Shown here in pieces: positions 1-9,325 of a DNA stretch of 54,377 bases. The notes beneath the pieces are model-generated. The model was not told the origin of the DNA, ran no database searches, and saw only the letters and a program-made list of their open reading frames with translations. The DNA comes from Reyranella soli (GTDB lineage Bacteria > Pseudomonadota > Alphaproteobacteria > Reyranellales > Reyranellaceae). A program made the position numbers and the translations under genes. The stretch is from assembly GCF_007992495.1 (NCBI RefSeq), contig NZ_BKAJ01000078.1, positions 1 through 54,377 of the forward strand, given 5' to 3'. The number at the start of each line of letters is the position of its first letter. The stretch's first letter is position 1.

Positions 1-77
1 TGGCTTCTACAGAGCGCACGAACGCGATCCCGTTTGCCGTTCAGCCCGTCAAAACCACTGTGCAGAGCTACTAGGGC

Positions 78-87
78 GTGTACTCAT
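78..87 (+). repeat. Possible insertion-sequence end, left of the coxL-like gene
   Basis: The 10 bases GTGTACTCAT recur in inverted orientation at 2777-2786, on the other side of the coxL-like gene. The outer flanks are also similar: CTAGGGC here and CTAAGT on the reverse strand at the far copy. Ends of this kind next to a CTAR-type target recall IS5-family elements, but there is no transposase, so these may be relics or chance. Bases 1-77 hold nothing I can recognise. Confidence 0.35.
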
Positions 88-187
88 AAGTTGAGTCCAT
101 GGCTCATGAGGGCAAAGCAGGCATGCGGAGCCGGCCTCGGCACGTTGCCTCATGACCCCAAGGCGGACATGACGCTGCCTCACACTT

Positions 188-2572
188 TCAGCGTCCGGCT
201 TGCTGATGCTGGGCCATGGCGCGAAACACGCGCTCGGGCGTCGCTGGCATGTCGAGATCGATGATGCCAAGCGGGGCCAGGGCGTCCAATACCGCATTCA
301 TGATGGCTGGCGGCGCGCCGATCGTGCCCGCCTCGCCGCAGCCCTTGGCGCCCAGCGGATTGTGCGCGCAGAGCGTTGTGTTGGTTTCAAGCGTGAACGG
401 GACGAAGTTGTCGGCGCGCGGCATGCAGTAGTCCATGAACGAGCCTGTCTGGAGCTGGCCGCTCACGCGGTCGTAGACCGCATTCTCGTAGAGCGCCTGG
501 CCGATCCCCTGGACCAGCGCGCCGTGGACTTGGCCCTCGACGATCATCGGGTTGATGATGCGTCCAAAATCGTCGGCGCCGGTGAAATTCACCAGTGCAA
601 CGGTGCCGGTCTCGCGATCGATCTCGACCTCGGCAATGTAGCATCCGGCAGGATAGGTGAAATTCGTCGGATCGTAGAAGGCGGTCTCCTCAAGGCCGGG
701 TTCCACCGTCTCGATGGGAAAATTGTGCGGTACGTAGGCAGAGAAGGCGACCTGCGCGAAGGTCGTCGCGCGGTCAGTGCCGGCCACCGTGAATTTGCCG
801 TCGGCGAACTCGATATCCGCCTCGTCCGCCTCGAGCATATGGGCGGCGATTTTCTTGCCCTTGTTGACGACCTTGTCCATCGCCTTGACCAGCGCGGTTC
901 CGCCCACGGCCAGTGAGCGCGAGGCATACGTCCCCATGCCGAACGGGATCTTGCTGGTGTCGCCATGGACAATCTCGACCTGGTCGAAGGCGAGGCCCAG
1001 GCGGTCGGCCACGAGCTGGGCGAAAGTCGTCTCGTGGCCCTGGCCATGGCTATGCGAGCCGGTGAAGACGGTGATGCCACCGGACGGGTGCACGCGCACC
1101 TGGGCGCTCTCGTAGAAGCCGGCTCGCGCTCCGAGCTGGCCAGCCATCACCGAGGGCGCCATGGCGCAAGCCTCGATGTACGAGGCAATACCCAGACCGC
1201 GCAGCTTGCCGCGCGTCGCCGCTTCCCGACGGCGTTGCTCGAAGCCCGTGTAGTCGGCAGCCTTCAGCGCCATGTCGAGCGTCTTGAAATAGTCGCCGCT
1301 GTCGTAGGTAAGTGCCACCGGCGTGGTGTAGGGAAACGCGTCGTTGGCGATGAAATTGCGCCGGCGCAGCTCCACAGGGTCGATCTTCATCTCGCGCGCC
1401 GCGCGATCGACGAGGCGTTCGACGACGTAGCAAGCCTCCGGGCGCCCGGCTCCGCGATAGGCATCGACGGGTGCGGTGTTGGTGAACACTCCCTTGACCC
1501 CGACGTAAATGGCGGGCGTGGCGTAATTGCCGGCAAGCAAGGTGCCGTAACACCAGGTGGGAATCGCCGGCGCGAAGCTGCCGAGATAGGCCCCGAGATT
1601 GGCCAAGGTCGCAACACGCATGGCCAGGAACTTGCCGTCCTTGTCCAGGGCAAGCTCCGCTTCGGTAACGTGGTCGCGCGCCTGGTTGTCGGTCAGGAAG
1701 ATCTCGCTTCGACTGGCCGTCCACTTGACCGGACGGCCAACCTTCTTGGCGAGCCACAAGACCAGCGCCTGCTCGTTGTAGATCGAGCCCTTTGTGCCGA
1801 ATCCGCCGCCGACATCGGGCGCCACCACGCGGAGCTTGTGCTCGGGAAGCTGCAGGACCATGGCGCCGATGAGCAGTCGATGCACATGCGGCGCCTGGCT
1901 CGTCGTGTAGAGCGTGTAGTCCTCCGAGATGGGGTCGTACTCACCAATGGCGGCGCGCGGCTCCATGGGGTTGGAAACCAGCCGGTTGTTCACGAGCTCC
2001 AGGCGCGTCACGTGATGGGCACGCGAAAAAGCGGCCTCGACCGCCGCCTTGTCGCCCAGGTGCCAGTCAAAGCAGAGATTGTTGGGGGCGGTCTCGAACA
2101 GCAGGGGCTCGCCAGCCTTGATGGCCTTGTCCATAGCGACCACTGCCGGTAATTCCTTGTAGTCGACCTCGATGAGGTCCGCCGCAGCCTCCGCCTGGGC
2201 GTACGTCTCGGCGACGACCACCGCGATCGGGTCACCGACGTGGCGCACCTTTCCCTGGGCAAGCAGCGGGCGCGGCGGCTCCGCCATCGGCGAGCCGTCC
2301 TTGGAAGTCACAAGCCAGCCGCATGGCAGCCCGCCCACTTTCAATTCGGGAGCCTGCAGGTCGGCACCCGTGAACACGGTCGCGACGCCCGTCGCCAGCT
2401 TGGCCTGGGCGGTGTCGATGCGGACGATCTCGGCATGGGCATGCGGGCTGCGCAGCAGGTAGGCCAGCAGCTGGCCCGGCCGGTTAATGTCGTCAGTGTA
2501 GGTCCCCTTGCCCGTGAGGAAGCGTTTGTCTTCTTTGCGTCGGACTGACGCTCCAATGCCAAAGCTGCCCAT
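188..2572 (-). CDS. Xanthine dehydrogenase-family molybdopterin-binding subunit (form II CoxL-like)
   Basis: This 794-residue protein is a full-length large subunit of the molybdenum hydroxylase family (CO dehydrogenase, xanthine dehydrogenase and relatives), which binds the molybdopterin cytosine dinucleotide cofactor and hydroxylates its substrate. The N-terminal a/b hammerhead domain covers roughly residues 20-130 and the cofactor-binding domain the rest. The active-site loop reads AYRGAGR near residue 368, the form II signature, rather than the AYRCSFR loop of true CO dehydrogenase. The catalytic glutamate lies in GCGEAG near residue 742. The start has a GGAGGG site 8 bases upstream. No medium FAD subunit or small 2Fe-2S subunit gene is adjacent, so partners must be elsewhere or the gene is orphaned. 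Substrate unknown. Confidence 0.9.
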   Translation of the reverse strand: MGSFGIGASVRRKEDKRFLTGKGTYTDDINRPGQLLAYLLRSPHAHAEIVRIDTAQAKLATGVATVFTGADLQAPELKVGGLPCGWLVTSKDGSPMAEPPRPLLAQGKVRHVGDPIAVVVAETYAQAEAAADLIEVDYKELPAVVAMDKAIKAGEPLLFETAPNNLCFDWHLGDKAAVEAAFSRAHHVTRLELVNNRLVSNPMEPRAAIGEYDPISEDYTLYTTSQAPHVHRLLIGAMVLQLPEHKLRVVAPDVGGGFGTKGSIYNEQALVLWLAKKVGRPVKWTASRSEIFLTDNQARDHVTEAELALDKDGKFLAMRVATLANLGAYLGSFAPAIPTWCYGTLLAGNYATPAIYVGVKGVFTNTAPVDAYRGAGRPEACYVVERLVDRAAREMKIDPVELRRRNFIANDAFPYTTPVALTYDSGDYFKTLDMALKAADYTGFEQRRREAATRGKLRGLGIASYIEACAMAPSVMAGQLGARAGFYESAQVRVHPSGGITVFTGSHSHGQGHETTFAQLVADRLGLAFDQVEIVHGDTSKIPFGMGTYASRSLAVGGTALVKAMDKVVNKGKKIAAHMLEADEADIEFADGKFTVAGTDRATTFAQVAFSAYVPHNFPIETVEPGLEETAFYDPTNFTYPAGCYIAEVEIDRETGTVALVNFTGADDFGRIINPMIVEGQVHGALVQGIGQALYENAVYDRVSGQLQTGSFMDYCMPRADNFVPFTLETNTTLCAHNPLGAKGCGEAGTIGAPPAIMNAVLDALAPLGIIDLDMPATPERVFRAMAQHQQAGR

Positions 2573-2776
2573 GGTTCATCCCTCCAGTCAGGATGTGTTC
2601 AGCATGCCAGGGCCAACGGCCCTCAACGCGTCTGCGCAGGCCAACCGGGTCTTCCAGGCAACCCGGTCCGAGAACTCTATCCCTCTGTGTCTCGAGGCGC
2701 CTCGGGATTCGTACTGCCGGACCAGACCCAAGTCCGTGCGATTTGCGTGCCAATCCTTTGGGGGCTTGGGTTTTTA

Positions 2777-2786
2777 ATGAGTACAC
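2777..2786 (-). repeat. Possible insertion-sequence end, right of the coxL-like gene
   Basis: Reads GTGTACTCAT on the reverse strand and matches 78-87 in inverted orientation. It lies in the 230-bp gap between the coxL-like start and the stop of the quinone oxidoreductase gene. The rest of the gap shows no gene. Weak evidence, because only the termini are recognisable. Confidence 0.3.
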
Positions 2787-2802
2787 ACTTAGACGACGTC
2801 CG

Positions 2803-3810
2803 TCATGCCATGACGATCGCAACTCGCCCCGTCACCGAGCGCTCCAGCAGCGCGCGCATCGCTTCGGCCGCCTGGTCGAGGCGGAAGGTGCGGTCGACGT
2901 GCGGCCGGCACTGCCCGGCCTCGCACCAGCCGCGGATGCGTTCCATCAAGGCGAAGGTGCGGTCGGCCTGCTCGAAGCGCGCGTCGTGCGGGCTCCAGCC
3001 GACATAGTAGCCGTAATTGAATCCGGTCACGGCGATGGTCTTGACCAGCAGGATGTTGGCCGGGATCTGCGGGATGGTGCCGCCGGCAAAGCCGATCGGG
3101 CAGATGCGGCTCTCGACCGCCATGCAGCGCAGCGACTGGGTGAAGACGTCGCCGCCTACCGGATCGTAGACCCGGTCGACGCCGCGCCCGCCGGTGAGCT
3201 TCAGCACTTCGTCGCGGAAGTCCTGGCTGGTGTAATCGATCACGTGGTCGGCGCCGCGTGCCTTGGCGAAGGCCGTCTTGCGCGCGCCGCCCGCGGTCGC
3301 GATCACGGTGGCGCCCAGGATCTTGCCGATCTCGACGGCGGCCATGCCGACGCCGCCTGCCGCGGCGTGCACCAGCAGCGTCTGCCCTTTCTGCACATCG
3401 AGCGCCATCGACCAGGTGAGCGCGCCGCCCGAGGTCGGGTAGGAGATCGCGAGCTGGATCGCCTCGACGAAGCCCACGGTCTTCGGCTTGGGGAAGACAT
3501 TGACCTCGTAAGCCACCGCCTCTTCGGCGAGGCCGCCCCAGTCGAGAACGGCCACGACCTCGTCGCCGACCTTCAGCCGCTTGCAGCCCGGCGCCACCTC
3601 GGTCACGACGCCCGAAACCTCGGTGCCCGGCGCGAAGGGGAAAGGCGGGCGGCGCTGGTACTTGCCCGCGATCACCAGGGTCGTGGCAAAGCTCACGCCC
3701 GCGGCCTTGATGCCGATGCGCACCTGGCCGGGCTTGAGCGCCGCCGGCTCGACGTCTTCGAGCTTCAGGTCCTCGGGTCCGCCCCATTGGCGGCAGATCA
3801 TCGCTTTCAT
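2803..3810 (-). CDS. Zinc-independent NADPH:quinone oxidoreductase family protein (MDR)
   Basis: A 335-residue medium-chain dehydrogenase/reductase of the quinone oxidoreductase branch. It has an N-terminal GroES-like domain (about 1-130) and a Rossmann nucleotide-binding domain with AAAGGVGMAAVEIG near residues 145-160. The cysteine ligands of zinc-dependent alcohol dehydrogenases are not evident, so reduction of quinones or enones with NADPH is the likely chemistry. Its ATG at 3810 overlaps the TGA of the upstream P450 gene (ATGA), so the two are almost certainly translationally coupled and may share a substrate pathway. The true substrate cannot be read from the sequence. Confidence 0.88.
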   Translation of the reverse strand: MKAMICRQWGGPEDLKLEDVEPAALKPGQVRIGIKAAGVSFATTLVIAGKYQRRPPFPFAPGTEVSGVVTEVAPGCKRLKVGDEVVAVLDWGGLAEEAVAYEVNVFPKPKTVGFVEAIQLAISYPTSGGALTWSMALDVQKGQTLLVHAAAGGVGMAAVEIGKILGATVIATAGGARKTAFAKARGADHVIDYTSQDFRDEVLKLTGGRGVDRVYDPVGGDVFTQSLRCMAVESRICPIGFAGGTIPQIPANILLVKTIAVTGFNYGYYVGWSPHDARFEQADRTFALMERIRGWCEAGQCRPHVDRTFRLDQAAEAMRALLERSVTGRVAIVMA

Positions 3811-5027
3811 AGCAGTACCGGCAGGCTCTTCACGCCGCGCAGGATCAGCGAATCGTGCCATTCGGGTTCGCCATCCTTGAGCCGGATCCGCGGCAGGCGC
3901 TCGGCCAGCCGGGCGGCGGCGATCTCCGATTCCAGGCGGGCCAGCGGAGCGCCGAGGCAGAAATGGATGCCGTGGCCGAACGTCATGTGCGGGTTCTGGG
4001 TGCGGCCGATGTCGAAGCGCTCGGGTTCCTCGAACGCCTCGGGATCGCGGTTGGCCGAGTTCATGAAGGCAAAGACGCGCTGGCCTTCGCGGATCGTCCG
4101 GCCGCTCATCTCGAGATCGGCAGCGGCGACGCGCGCGAAGGCGCCCGAGGGGCCGTCGTAGCGCAGCCATTCCTCGATCGCGCTGCCAGCCATCGCCGGT
4201 CCGGCGACCAGGCGTTCCCACTGCTCGCGGTTCTTCATCGAATAGAGGAAGCCGTTGCCTATCAGGTTGGTCGTGGTCTCGTGGCCGGCGAACAGCAGCA
4301 GGATGCAGGTGCCGATAATTTCGTCCGTCGAAAGCGCGTCGCGATCGTCGCGCGCTAGCACGAGCTGGCTGATCATGTCGCCAGTCGGCTCGGCCGTGCG
4401 GGCCTCGACGAGGCCGCGGAAATAGTCGGACATCGCCTTGGCGCCCGCCTCGGCGCGCAGGTACTTGTTGCCGGCGACCTGGGCCGTGCCGATGAACAGG
4501 GCGATGTCGTCGGACCAGACCTTTACGCGTTCGAGGTCGGCGCGCGGCACGCCCAAAAGATCCATGATCACCGAGGCGGGCAGGGGATAGGCGAAGTCGG
4601 CGATGAAGTCGACCGTCTCGCCGCGTCTGGCCTTGGCCTGCATGCCGTCGATCAGATGGGCGACGATGTCCTCGATGTTGGGCGTGAGGTTGGAGACCGC
4701 GGTCGGCGTGAAAGCCTTGGTGAACAGGCGGCGCAGGCGTGTGTGGTCCGGCGGATCGCGGAACACCATCCAGTGATTGAGATAGCGCACCAGGCTCTCG
4801 ATGGAGCCCTTCTGGTATTCCGGATTGGATTTGAAGAAGGGCGTCAGCCGGTCGGCCGAGATCTGCCGGTTGTTCAGCGCCACCTGCTTCACATCGGCGT
4901 AGCGCGTGATGATCCACGCCTTCATCGCCGGCGACCAGTGCACCGGGTCCTCGACGCGCAGGCGCGCGAATTCCGGGAACGGGTTGGCGTTGGTCGCAGG
5001 GTTGCCGAGGTCGAAGACGTAGGTCAT
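3807..5027 (-). CDS. Cytochrome P450
   Basis: A 406-residue soluble bacterial class I P450. The heme-binding loop FGHGIHFCLGAPLARLE is intact, with the proximal thiolate at Cys357. The I-helix oxygen-activation motif AGHETT and the K-helix ExxR (EWLR) are both present. Length and the lack of a membrane anchor are normal for bacterial CYPs. It needs an external ferredoxin and reductase, and none is adjacent. The following quinone oxidoreductase overlaps it by 4 bases, suggesting that the hydroxylated product is processed by that enzyme. The CYP family and substrate cannot be assigned by eye. Confidence 0.95.
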   Translation of the reverse strand: MTYVFDLGNPATNANPFPEFARLRVEDPVHWSPAMKAWIITRYADVKQVALNNRQISADRLTPFFKSNPEYQKGSIESLVRYLNHWMVFRDPPDHTRLRRLFTKAFTPTAVSNLTPNIEDIVAHLIDGMQAKARRGETVDFIADFAYPLPASVIMDLLGVPRADLERVKVWSDDIALFIGTAQVAGNKYLRAEAGAKAMSDYFRGLVEARTAEPTGDMISQLVLARDDRDALSTDEIIGTCILLLFAGHETTTNLIGNGFLYSMKNREQWERLVAGPAMAGSAIEEWLRYDGPSGAFARVAAADLEMSGRTIREGQRVFAFMNSANRDPEAFEEPERFDIGRTQNPHMTFGHGIHFCLGAPLARLESEIAAARLAERLPRIRLKDGEPEWHDSLILRGVKSLPVLL

Positions 5028-5039
5028 GCGATGAAGCTA

Positions 5040-5723
5040 CTAGGTCGCCGTCCCCGCGAACAGCAGCAGGTTGCCGTCGGGATCGCGCACGATGAAAGTG
5101 CGCGCGCCCCAGGGCTCCTGTTTCAGCGGGCGAAAGAAGTCGACACCCGCCGCCTGGAACTCGGCGAACAGGGTGCGGGTCTCGGCGGCGCTGCCCACGG
5201 TCATTGACGCGGCCAGAAGCTCCTCGCGCTCGCGGATGTCATCGACGAAGACCGCCCGGCGGATCAGGCGCAGGTTCAGCAGCGCCTGTCCGCGCCGGAT
5301 CTGGCCGTAGAAAGGTGGCTCGCCGTAGGTGAAGACGATCTCGAACCCGAGCTTGTCAGTGTAGAACGCACAGGCCGTCTCGAAGTCGGCGATGAACAGG
5401 CTGGGCTCGGCCGCGTGCAGCGCGGGCGTGGCGATGGCGGTGGAAACTTTCTCGGTCACGGCTTGCACTCCTGCTTTGAGCGCCTGCCAGCTCTCGAACC
5501 CGGCTTGCCGGGCCACCAATTCCTGCGCATCGGCGAGCTTGAAGCTCTGCTGCAGGACTTCACGGTCCGTCAGGCCGCGGAAATGCGGCAGTGCGGCTCT
5601 GATCTGCGCTGCGACGGGATAGCGGCCGTCACGATGCCAGCGCAGATAAAGCTTGGCCTGCTTGCGGAGGTTCTCGAGGTTGGGCATGGGCGCAGCTACG
5701 GTTGACGTCACGTAGGTGGGCAT
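5040..5723 (-). CDS. VOC-family protein with an N-terminal helical extension
   Basis: 227 residues. The C-terminal part (about 105-225) is a glyoxalase/bleomycin-resistance (VOC) fold: the FETACAFYTDKLGFEIVF strand-helix and the closing RDPDGNLLLFAG are typical. The N-terminal 80 residues are a separate helical segment (NLRKQAKLYLRWHRDG and then LADAQELVARQAGFESWQ) of a type I recall also in front of ankyrin-like and VOC proteins of alphaproteobacteria. An internal ATG at 5687 just before that segment is an alternative start; 5723 is preferred because GAAGGGG lies shortly upstream. It is 12 bases upstream of the P450 start on the same strand, so it probably leads that transcript. Substrate unknown. 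Confidence 0.75.
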   Translation of the reverse strand: MPTYVTSTVAAPMPNLENLRKQAKLYLRWHRDGRYPVAAQIRAALPHFRGLTDREVLQQSFKLADAQELVARQAGFESWQALKAGVQAVTEKVSTAIATPALHAAEPSLFIADFETACAFYTDKLGFEIVFTYGEPPFYGQIRRGQALLNLRLIRRAVFVDDIREREELLAASMTVGSAAETRTLFAEFQAAGVDFFRPLKQEPWGARTFIVRDPDGNLLLFAGTAT

Positions 5724-5798
5724 GGCCCCTTCGGCCGCAGCCGATGCGCCCTACAGCAGCGCGGCAAGCATGCGCCGCGCGGTCGCGGCCTGTCAATG

Positions 5799-7409
5799 TC
5801 AGGCGAGTGCGGCGATGCCCAGCGCCTTGCCGAAGCGACGGCTGCAATCCAGCGGATCGCCGTACTTGCGATGGCGCGCCGTGTGATGGGCCGCGGCCAG
5901 CAGCAGGCGGCCCTTGAGGGGATTCCGATTCTTCCCGAAGTCCTCGACCATGCACAACGCGATCTCCTGGTTGTGCGGGTCGTTGCCGAGTCGCGAGCAG
6001 GCCATGGCGATCGCGCGCACCAGCGGCCCAATATCGCTGTTACGGTCGAGGCCGCCGTCGAGCGCGGCCTGGATCCAGCCCAGCGCCTTGGGCGAATCGA
6101 GCGCCACGCAGGCTGCCTCGACGCGGCTTGCGACCGCTTCGGCGTCGAGCCCGCGGATCGACTGCGTCTCGATGCGCGGCGGGGTGAGCTCGCCGGTCAG
6201 CTTCTGGTGCCAGGCATTCTGGTTGAGATAGGCGGCGGCGAGATAGAGCAGTTTCAGCCGCTGCGGATGCTCGAACGTGTCCCAGAACCAGCCCTGCGTG
6301 TTGACGTATTCGTAGCAGTGTTGCGGCAGGGAGAAGTTGAGCTCGTCGTGGGTTTCCAAGGCGACAGTCGCGGCGCCGACCTGGATGGCGTCCAAAAGGG
6401 CGCGCGGGTTCTTGCCCGCCTTCAGGAGTTCCGTGAGGTGAGGCAGGTAAGCCGGCTCGGGCTCGCGAACGATGATCTCGATCAGCGCCTCGGTCTCCCG
6501 GGCATCGAGCGGCGCCTTGTTGTTGGCCAGGATCGCGCGTTCCTGCTCTGTGGTGCCGCCGTAAGGTATGGCGTGCAGCTTCTGGTCCTCGAGATGGACG
6601 GTGATGGCGTTGCAGGCCACCTCGTAGAGCGAGTACCAACGCGGGCCGACGGCTATGTCGAGCGCGCCGGCATAGAGCACGTCGTGCGCGTCGTGCCAGC
6701 CGATCGCCTCGCCCAGCTCGACGGTGGCGCGGGCGCGGAAGGATTTGTGGCCGGTCGTGTAGGAACGGTTCAGGAAAGAGCGGTCCTGCACGTCGATCAG
6801 GCCGGCGAAGCAGAGCTCGGCCAATGCGGCGCGGCGCTCGGCCGGGTTCTGCATCAGGCCGAGGAACACGCGGTAGGCATCGATGACGTTGCCGCGATGG
6901 ACCAGCGTCATCCATTGCCCCAGCCGCTGCTTCAGCGGTCCGTCCAGTGCCATGGGTGTCTGGTCGGGCCAGTGCACGACCGGGGCTGGCGGCGGACCGT
7001 CGGGCATCTGGAAGCCGCGCGAATAGTGGCCGGGCGCCTTGGCGATCTTCTGGTTCCAGATGTCGAGCCCGGTCGGGATGTACCAGATGGTCTGGGCCAA
7101 CGGCAGGCCGGAAGCGGCGCCCGGCAGCATCTTGCTGAGGTTCAGGCTGGCGCGTGCACTCAGGAGGCAATGGTCGTTGTTCACGAAGTTGATGTACCCG
7201 TCGTCCATGCGCTCGTGATAGGGCACGTGGGTATAGGGAGCGTGGATGCGCACGGCCTCGCGCAGCATCTCGGTGACCGGCCGGCCGTCGCGGACCAGCC
7301 CGTAATAGACCTCGCTCGCGCCCTTCTGGTCGCGGGCCATGACGCGCTCTTCCAGCGCGGTGTAGCGGGGATCGGTGGTACGCGTTGCGGTGACAGAGTC
7401 TGGCGACAT
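5799..7409 (-). CDS. Protein of unknown function, 536 aa
   Basis: I do not recognise this family. The protein has no signal peptide and no membrane segment and is mainly helical. An early stretch (about residues 55-90) is rich in histidine and aromatics (HAPYTHVPYHERMDDGYINF, then NNDHCLLSAR), which could be a metal or cofactor site. Further histidines occur mid-protein (TTGHKSF, GWHDAHD) and in a late HHTARHRK segment. The C-terminal third looks like a helical repeat. It is divergent from poxB with 116 bases between starts and is not tightly coupled to the VOC gene downstream. Codon use looks normal. An oxidoreductase role is conceivable from the histidine content but unsupported. Confidence 0.7.
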   Translation of the reverse strand: MSPDSVTATRTTDPRYTALEERVMARDQKGASEVYYGLVRDGRPVTEMLREAVRIHAPYTHVPYHERMDDGYINFVNNDHCLLSARASLNLSKMLPGAASGLPLAQTIWYIPTGLDIWNQKIAKAPGHYSRGFQMPDGPPPAPVVHWPDQTPMALDGPLKQRLGQWMTLVHRGNVIDAYRVFLGLMQNPAERRAALAELCFAGLIDVQDRSFLNRSYTTGHKSFRARATVELGEAIGWHDAHDVLYAGALDIAVGPRWYSLYEVACNAITVHLEDQKLHAIPYGGTTEQERAILANNKAPLDARETEALIEIIVREPEPAYLPHLTELLKAGKNPRALLDAIQVGAATVALETHDELNFSLPQHCYEYVNTQGWFWDTFEHPQRLKLLYLAAAYLNQNAWHQKLTGELTPPRIETQSIRGLDAEAVASRVEAACVALDSPKALGWIQAALDGGLDRNSDIGPLVRAIAMACSRLGNDPHNQEIALCMVEDFGKNRNPLKGRLLLAAAHHTARHRKYGDPLDCSRRFGKALGIAALA

Positions 7410-7525
7410 CAGGGCAACCTCCGCGAGGCGTCATTAAACGCCGGTCGATGCCGCCTTCCAAGCGGACAATTTCGCAGAACCCCCCACATCGTGGCAGAGT
7501 GGTCATGCCAATAGAGGGGGCCGCC

Positions 7526-9232
7526 ATGAGCCAGACCGTCGCGGAAGTGATCGTCGAGACCCTACAGGCCGCGGGCGTGAAGCACTGCTGGGGTGTGCCG
7601 GGCGACACGCTGAACTACGTCACCGACGCGATCCGGCGCAGCGGCATCAAATGGGTCCATGTGCGCCACGAGGAGGCGGGCGGTTTCGCGGCGGGCGCGG
7701 AAGCGTTGCTGACGGGCGAGCTCACCGCCTGCGCGGGGTCGTGTGGGCCGGGCAGCCTGCACTTCATCAACGGCCTGTTCGAATCGCACCGCAACCGCGC
7801 GCCCGTCGTGCTGATCGCAAGCCAGATCACCTCGGTGGAGCGTGACTTCGACTTTCCACAGGAAGTCGACTTCGAGCAGGTCTATCGATCCTGCAGCGTC
7901 TTCTGCTCCGAGATCCGGTCGCCCGCCCAGGCGCGGCGCAAGGTGGCGATGGCCTGCCAGGCGGCTCTCGCCAAGCGCGGCGTAGCGGTGCTGATCGTGC
8001 CGGTCGACATCTCCAAGGCGACGGCGCCGGTCGAGCCCGCCTTCACGGTGCACAGGGCCGAACCGCTGCTGCGGCCGTCCGATGCCGAGCTCGACCGCAT
8101 CGCCTTGATCCTGAACGAAGGCAAGAACATCGCGATCTATGGCGGCTCGGGCTGCCAGGGCGCGCATGACGAGATCGTGGCGCTGGCCGAGAAGCTCAAG
8201 GCGCCGGTCGCCCACACCTCGCGCGCCAAGGACTTCATCGAGTACGACAATCCCTACAATGTCGGCATGACCGGCATGCTGGGCACGGCCGGCGGCTATC
8301 ACACGATCAGGACCTGCGACACGCTGCTGTTGCTGGGCTGCGACTTCGCCTGGCGACAGTTCTATCCCGAAAAGGCGCGCATCGTTCAGGTCGACATCGA
8401 TCCGACCCATCTCGGCCGGCGGCATCCGGTGGAGGTGGGCGTGGTCGGCGACATCAAGGCGACGGTCGCGGCGCTGCTGCCCAAGGTGACGGCGCGCAGC
8501 GAGCGCGGCTTCCTGGACGATTGCTTGGCGCGACACGACAAGGCGCAGGCGGCGCTGGAGAAGCGCGCGGTCGCACACGAGGGCAAGATCCATCCGCAGT
8601 ATCTCGCCCACCTGATCGACACGCACGCCGCCGAGGATGCGATCTTCACCGCCGACGGCGGGTCGCCCACGGTCTGGCTGCTGCGCCATGTCAGGGCCAA
8701 CGGCAGGCGGCGCACCCTGATCAGCCTGACCCACGGCACCATGGCCAATGCCATGCCGCAGGCGCTGGGCGCGCAGCGCGCCTTTCCGGGGCGGCAGGTG
8801 ATCTCGATGTCGGGGGACGGTGGGCTCGCCATGATGATGGGCGACCTGCTGACGGCCATCCAGGAGAAGATCCCGCTCAAGATCGTGGTGTTCAACAACG
8901 GCGCGCTGGGCTTCGTCGAGCTGGAAATGAAGGTCGAGGGCCTGCTGAACGCCTACACAGATCTTGTGAACCCCGACTTCTCGCGCGTCGCCGAGGCGAT
9001 CGGCTTTCATGCGCGCCGGGTCGAGAAGGCAACCGATCTCGATGCCGCGGTGAAGGATTGGCTGAGCCAGCCCGGCCCGGCGCTGCTCGACGTCGTCACC
9101 AGCCGCATGGAGCTGGTCATGCCGTCCGTCGTCAGCGGCGGGCAGGTGTTCGGCACCGCGCTCTACTCGGTCAAGGCGATGCTCGGCGGCCGCGCCGGCG
9201 ACGTGTGGGACCTGGTAACGGAGAATCTTTAG
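7526..9232 (+). CDS. poxB: Pyruvate dehydrogenase (quinone) / pyruvate oxidase, ThDP-dependent
   Basis: This 568-residue protein matches my knowledge of Escherichia coli PoxB along its length: N-terminal AGVKHCWGVPGDTLN with the catalytic region RHEEAGGFAAGAEA, CAGSCGPGSLHFINGLF, the central FAD domain (EYDNPYNVGMTGMLG), and the ThDP/Mg region GDGGLAMMMGDLLTAIQ with FNNGALGFVELEMK. It oxidises pyruvate to acetate and CO2, passing electrons to ubiquinone at the membrane. The C-terminus (SVKAMLGGRAGDVWDLVTEN) corresponds to the lipid-binding tail. The start at 7526 follows GAGGGGG by 5 bases; an in-frame ATG at 7505 lacks a site. A three-stem palindrome follows the stop. Confidence 0.93.
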   Translation: MSQTVAEVIVETLQAAGVKHCWGVPGDTLNYVTDAIRRSGIKWVHVRHEEAGGFAAGAEALLTGELTACAGSCGPGSLHFINGLFESHRNRAPVVLIASQITSVERDFDFPQEVDFEQVYRSCSVFCSEIRSPAQARRKVAMACQAALAKRGVAVLIVPVDISKATAPVEPAFTVHRAEPLLRPSDAELDRIALILNEGKNIAIYGGSGCQGAHDEIVALAEKLKAPVAHTSRAKDFIEYDNPYNVGMTGMLGTAGGYHTIRTCDTLLLLGCDFAWRQFYPEKARIVQVDIDPTHLGRRHPVEVGVVGDIKATVAALLPKVTARSERGFLDDCLARHDKAQAALEKRAVAHEGKIHPQYLAHLIDTHAAEDAIFTADGGSPTVWLLRHVRANGRRRTLISLTHGTMANAMPQALGAQRAFPGRQVISMSGDGGLAMMMGDLLTAIQEKIPLKIVVFNNGALGFVELEMKVEGLLNAYTDLVNPDFSRVAEAIGFHARRVEKATDLDAAVKDWLSQPGPALLDVVTSRMELVMPSVVSGGQVFGTALYSVKAMLGGRAGDVWDLVTENL

Positions 9233-9235
9233 CGA

Positions 9236-9320
9236 AGCGCGGACCTAGGCGCATTCACATGCGCCCTGGGCGTCCCGCCCGCTCATGAATCACGAGCGGG
9301 CGGGACGCCCGCGGTCCGCG
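9236..9320. repeat. Three-stem palindromic element, probable bidirectional terminator
   Basis: It lies between two convergent genes. Outer arms CGCGGACC (9238-9245) and GGTCCGCG (9313-9320) enclose two further hairpins: GGCGCAT/ATGCGCC (9248-9265) and a perfect 17-bp stem (9268-9284 with 9294-9310) closed by a 9-base loop. There is no U-tract, so termination would be by structure alone. Its outer arm core CGGACCT is shared with elements near 42.9 and 46.0 kb. Confidence 0.8.
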
Positions 9321-9325
9321 TATGA

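Noticed and set aside
188..2572. Aerobic carbon monoxide dehydrogenase assignment
   Set aside because: The active-site loop is AYRGAGR, not AYRCSFR, and no coxM or coxS is adjacent, so CO oxidation is not supported.
2593..4161. Plus-strand frame over the quinone oxidoreductase and P450 genes
   Set aside because: Runs antisense across two recognisable enzymes and has no motif.
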